Translations under genes and position numbers: made by a program | Source of the DNA: an uncultured Bacteroidaceae bacterium | GTDB lineage: Bacteria; Bacteroidota; Bacteroidia; Bacteroidales; Bacteroidaceae | Direction: 5' to 3' | Length of the DNA: 9,464 nucleotides | Assembly: GCA_934364765.1 (NCBI GenBank) | Contig: CAKRMO010000024.1 | Coordinates: 1-9,464, forward strand | In this document: positions 6,969 to 9,464 of the stretch, one piece after another | Position numbering within the stretch: the first letter of the stretch is position 1 | Layout of the letters: the number at the start of each line of letters is the position of its first letter | The notes under the pieces: model-generated | Told to the model about the DNA's origin: nothing | Seen by the model: the letters and a program-made list of their open reading frames with translations, nothing else | Database searches by the model: none

Positions 6969-7063
6969 ACGCCCCGAAAACTGCATAGGACACAGGAAAA
7001 ACTACATAGGACACAGGAAAAATTATATCAGACATAATTCAAACTACATCAGACCTTTTTTTC
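6969..7063 (+). repeat. 21-bp-period tandem repeat block, copy 2
   Basis: Four units start at exactly 6980, 7001, 7022 and 7043, a perfect 21-bp spacing. Their cores are ACTGCATAGGACA, ACTACATAGGACA, ATTATATCAGACA and ACTACATCAGACC; the first two share CAGGAAAA tails and the last ends in a run of seven T. The block matches copy 1 (3012-3107) in inverted orientation, so the two copies bracket the metA operon. The period equals two DNA helical turns, which would put any protein-binding sites on one face. Here ATCAGAC occurs twice as a direct repeat (7027-7033 and 7047-7053), so the hairpin of copy 1 cannot form. No function is known to me. Confidence 0.75.
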
Positions 7064-7288
7064 GCCACTTGCAACGCGCTGAAAAACATTTCTTTATGTG
7101 AAAAAGATTATGAAGAGGTATTGTTTTGGAACTCAACGTGTTATGATTTTTCAGCCATTTTCGCGGTTTTGCAGGGAACATGGCTGCGAGGCAATGCGGA
7201 GACAGGCGTCCTGCGTTTTTGCACGGTGGCTCCGTTTTTTGCCGAAGAGCTAAATTTTTGCGGTTGGCGATTTGTGCGCTTAAATTCG
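7064..7288. other. Intergenic stretch between divergent operons
   Basis: No gene, RNA gene or strong hairpin is recognised in this stretch. It is of mixed composition, with T-runs (7153-7158, 7215-7220, 7235-7240, 7255-7259). The long minus-strand frame that covers it is antisense to the 5' part of the trmH-family gene and resembles no protein. It may belong to a larger dispersed intergenic repeat together with the adjoining 21-bp block, which a genome-wide search would settle. Confidence 0.4.
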
Positions 7289-7296
7289 TAACTTTG
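7289..7296 (+). promoter_or_regulatory. Bacteroidota-type −7 element before the trmH-family gene
   Basis: TAACTTTG fits the TAnnTTTG −7 consensus. A weak −33 candidate TTGG starts at 7264. Transcription would begin near 7303, which makes the TTG at 7302 an unlikely start codon and supports the ATG at 7323. Confidence 0.6.
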
Positions 7297-7322
7297 CTAA
7301 CTTGAAAGCAACGTGCATCACC

Positions 7323-8093
7323 ATGCTTAGCAAAAACGACATAAAGTTCATTCACTCCCTCGCCATGAAAAAACGCCGCGACGAGGAGGGGCTGTTTGTC
7401 GCCGAAGGACCAAAGTTGGTTGGCGAGCTTTGGGGCAGTTTCCGTTGCCGCCGCCTTTTTGTGGAGGAGGGGGCTGACATAGGTTTTGCGCCGGCTGGCG
7501 CGGAGCCCGAGTATGTGAGCCGCGCCCTGTTGGAACGCGCCACGCTTCTCACCACGCCCCACAGCGTGCTTGCCGTGTTTGAGAAGCCCGGCCCGGGAAT
7601 GGCGGAGGACGTTGCCGCCGTGGCGGGGCGCGAACTCTGTCTGGCTCTTGACGGCATACAAAATCCCGGAAACCTTGGCACAATATTGCGCACTGCCGAC
7701 TGGATGGGCATACGCCATGTGTTCTGCTCAAAAGACACGGCCGATTTATACTCGCCCAAGGTGCTGCAGGCCACAATGGGCTCGGCGGCAAGGGTGAGCG
7801 TTTCGTACACAGACTTGCCCGGTGAGCTTGAAAAGTGCGGCGCGCCGGTATGGGGCACGTTTCTTGACGGCGAAAACATATTCACGGCAAACCTTGAGCA
7901 GCGCGGCGTTGTTGTTATAGGCAACGAGGGCAACGGCATATCGGCGGAAGTGGGGCGCACGGTTACGCGCCGCCTTTTCATCCCGCCCTATCCCGAAAAC
8001 CGCGCCACCGTGGAGAGCCTCAATGCCGGCGTTGCCACGGCTGTTGCGCTCGCGGCCTTTCGCGGGAGAGTGTATAACGCAAAAACAAGATGA
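7323..8093 (+). CDS. TrmH/SpoU family RNA 2'-O-methyltransferase
   Basis: SPOUT-fold enzyme that methylates ribose 2'-OH in tRNA or rRNA using S-adenosylmethionine. The N-terminal part (residues 1-80, KFIHSLAMKKRRDEEGLFVAEG) is the small substrate-binding domain typical of RlmB/TsnR-like members. The SpoU domain has all three motifs: motif 1 DGIQNPGNLGTILRTADW (110-127, with Asn117 and Arg123), motif 2 VVIGNEGNGIS (197-207) and the knot-forming motif 3 IPPYPENRATVESLNAGVAT (220-239). At 256 residues the length is normal. ATG at 7323 is chosen because homologs begin near this point and the promoter lies just upstream; a TTG at 7302 would add seven residues. The target nucleotide cannot be inferred. 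The stop is 4 bp before the next gene, so the two are probably cotranscribed. Confidence 0.93.
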   Translation: MLSKNDIKFIHSLAMKKRRDEEGLFVAEGPKLVGELWGSFRCRRLFVEEGADIGFAPAGAEPEYVSRALLERATLLTTPHSVLAVFEKPGPGMAEDVAAVAGRELCLALDGIQNPGNLGTILRTADWMGIRHVFCSKDTADLYSPKVLQATMGSAARVSVSYTDLPGELEKCGAPVWGTFLDGENIFTANLEQRGVVVIGNEGNGISAEVGRTVTRRLFIPPYPENRATVESLNAGVATAVALAAFRGRVYNAKTR

Positions 8094-8097
8094 AAAC

Positions 8098-9276
8098 ATG
8101 ATTGGAAATATCATTTTCAATAATCTGAACATTATCATAATCGCGGCGGCGGGAGCTTGCGCCGCTTTCGGCCTGGCGGCGTTCCTGCTGTTCAGGCTGA
8201 GGCTTTATTCCGCCATCTCAAACACATCGCGCGACGTGCTGGAAAAGGATGGGGAGAAAGCCGTTACCGTAGTGATATGCTGCCACAACGAGGGTGGTTT
8301 GCTCGAAGGCAATTTGCCGAAAATAATGGAACAGAGGGGCGTGAAGTTTGAAGTGGTGGTGGTTGACGACTGTTCTGACGACTGCACGCCCGATGTGCTG
8401 AAGCGCATGGAGGGACGCTATCCCAATTTGCGCCACACCTTTGTGCCGGCAACGGCGCGCTATGTGAGCCATGCAAAGCTCGCCGTGTCTCTCGGCGTTA
8501 AGGCTGCGAGGAACGAATGGATAGTTATGACCCGCCCGGGATGCGCCCCCGTCACAGACTTGTGGCTAAAGGCCATGTCGTCGCGCTTTGTGGACGGGAC
8601 GGACATTGTGCTCGGCTATGCCAACTATGCCGACAACGGCACGCTTGTGGCGGGCAGGGCTGTGTATGAGCGTTTGCAGTATAACATGGTGTGGTTTCTC
8701 TCGGCGCGCAATAAGGCTTGCGGCGGCGATGGCGGAAACCTGGCGTTCAGGCGTTCGGCGTTTTTGGCGTGCGACGGTTATGCCGCCTCGCTCGACAGTC
8801 TTTTCGGCGACGACGACCTGCTTGTTGACGCGATGGCCGCAAAGGGGAACACGGCGGTTTGCTGCGCCCCCATGGCGGTGGTGAGGGAATATTCCGCAAA
8901 CCTGCGGCGTGCGTGGCGCAACGCCAAACTTTTGCGCACGGCTTCGCTTATGCACTCGCGGCGGCGAGGCTGCAATGCCGCGTTGCTGGCTATGAAGCTC
9001 TCAAACTTGGGGCATTTTCTTTGGCTCGCAGGGTGGGTTGTGGCGGCTGCGGTGTTTTTTGTAACGGGTTATGCGGTTGCTGCTGCGGCTGCGGTGTTTG
9101 CCGCAATTCTGCTGACAGTGGCCGACACGCTGCTGATGAGGCGTGCCACGTCCGCAGTTGGCGAGAGAAGCTATGTGTTCCTGCTGTGGTGGTATGAGAC
9201 GGTGCGTCCGCTGGTTTACCCTTTGTGGAAGCTGAGGGCGAGACTGCACGGACGCGATTTGAGAAGACACGTATAG
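8098..9276 (+). CDS. Membrane-anchored family 2 glycosyltransferase
   Basis: Likely adds a sugar from a nucleotide-sugar donor to an envelope glycan or lipid at the inner membrane. A single N-terminal membrane segment (about 11-32) precedes a GT-A domain: VTVVICCHNEG (57-66), the VVVVDDCSDD nucleotide-binding motif (86-95), GGDGGNLAFRRSAF (209-222) in the acceptor region, and GDDDLLVD (237-244) at the catalytic-base position. Two hydrophobic segments follow at about 303-324 and 325-346. Oddities: where GT2 enzymes usually show a metal-binding DXD (as in TDADC), this protein has TRPGCAP (145-151), and the processive QxxRW motif is replaced by RRAWRNAK (270-277). Activity may be altered, or another acidic pair may serve. 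ATG at 8098 lies 4 bp after the TrmH-family stop; an in-frame start at 8023 would fall inside that gene and is rejected. Substrate unknown. Confidence 0.88.
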   Translation: MIGNIIFNNLNIIIIAAAGACAAFGLAAFLLFRLRLYSAISNTSRDVLEKDGEKAVTVVICCHNEGGLLEGNLPKIMEQRGVKFEVVVVDDCSDDCTPDVLKRMEGRYPNLRHTFVPATARYVSHAKLAVSLGVKAARNEWIVMTRPGCAPVTDLWLKAMSSRFVDGTDIVLGYANYADNGTLVAGRAVYERLQYNMVWFLSARNKACGGDGGNLAFRRSAFLACDGYAASLDSLFGDDDLLVDAMAAKGNTAVCCAPMAVVREYSANLRRAWRNAKLLRTASLMHSRRRGCNAALLAMKLSNLGHFLWLAGWVVAAAVFFVTGYAVAAAAAVFAAILLTVADTLLMRRATSAVGERSYVFLLWWYETVRPLVYPLWKLRARLHGRDLRRHV

Positions 9277-9312
9277 GAATGCGCATGATTAATATGTAAA
9301 CAAACACGGAAT

Positions 9313-9464
9313 ATGAGACGACTTGCATTTATCCTTTTCTTTCTGCCGGCAATAATCCTGCCGGGCGTTACGGCTTTTGCCGGAAAGTATGTTGACATAA
9401 AGCTGAAGATTGACGGCAAAGAGCGCACAGGCGTTGTTTTCCTGCCGTCGGGACTACGTGCGGG
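9313..9464 (+). CDS. Exported protein, 5' part only (continues past the right edge)
   Basis: The ATG at 9313 opens a frame with no stop to the window edge, giving about 50 residues. It begins MRRLAFILFFLPAIILPG, a typical signal peptide (two arginines, hydrophobic core), with a likely signal peptidase I site after AFA (residue 23). The mature start, GKYVDIKLKIDGKERTGVVF, followed by LPSG, has the beta-strand pattern seen at the start of some secreted alpha/beta hydrolases (esterase or PHB depolymerase-like), but this is only a guess because no catalytic motif is in view. It lies 36 bp after the glycosyltransferase stop and may share its transcript. Confidence 0.7.
   Translation, partial: MRRLAFILFFLPAIILPGVTAFAGKYVDIKLKIDGKERTGVVFLPSGLRA

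Noticed and set aside
6835..7035. Minus-strand frame MSDIIFPVSYVVF upstream of metA
   Set aside because: It translates repeat copy 2 and the metA upstream region; no family resemblance, and it covers the metA promoter.
6807..7060. Possible SAM riboswitch upstream of metA
   Set aside because: The inferred start site leaves only about 15-20 bases of leader, and no SAM aptamer-like conserved elements were seen.
7044..7718. Minus-strand frame of 224 codons
   Set aside because: Antisense to the well-supported trmH-family gene and the intergenic region; composition and motifs do not look like protein.

Overview
The window reads as a chromosomal piece of a Bacteroidota (Bacteroidales-like) bacterium. 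The support is promoter −7 elements of the TAnnTTTG type just upstream of two genes (6830-6837 on the minus strand, 7289-7296 on the plus strand), the general lack of Shine-Dalgarno sequences, and the family make-up (MetA, a two-part U32 protein, a zinc-ribbon membrane lipoprotein, TrmH). The genus cannot be named from the sequence alone.

Region 1 (1-2781, plus strand) is an AT-rich restriction-modification module of three tightly packed genes: a PD-(D/E)XK endonuclease resembling the TdeIII family (its reading frame is open to the left edge, so its start may lie outside the window), a beta-class DNA methyltransferase overlapping it by one base, and an alpha-class (D12, Dam-like) adenine methyltransferase 17 bp further on. 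Its base composition (about 37% GC in a sampled line) contrasts with the genes to the right (up to about 67%), which suggests horizontal acquisition.

Region 2 (2782-3125) is intergenic between convergent operons. It holds a tandem repeat block with a 21-bp period and, inside it, a hairpin with U-tracts on both sides that looks like a bidirectional terminator.

Region 3 (3126-6806, minus strand) is an operon of three overlapping genes: metA (homoserine O-acyltransferase, predicted acetyl-specific), a U32-family protein related to RNA hydroxylation factors, and an unrecognised lipoprotein with an SH3-like domain, about five membrane segments and a C-terminal zinc ribbon.

Region 4 (6807-7322) is the divergent promoter region. 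It carries a second copy of the 21-bp-period repeat, inverted relative to the first, so the two copies bracket the metA operon.

Region 5 (7323-9464, plus strand) has a TrmH/SpoU RNA methyltransferase, a membrane-anchored family 2 glycosyltransferase 4 bp downstream whose usual DXD site is replaced, and the start of an exported protein that runs off the right edge.

The least explained items are the paired 21-bp repeat blocks, which differ in a 17-bp core so that only one copy can form the terminator hairpin, and the combination of a TdeIII-like nuclease with two DPPY methyltransferases. I saw no clear evidence of a wholly new defence system.
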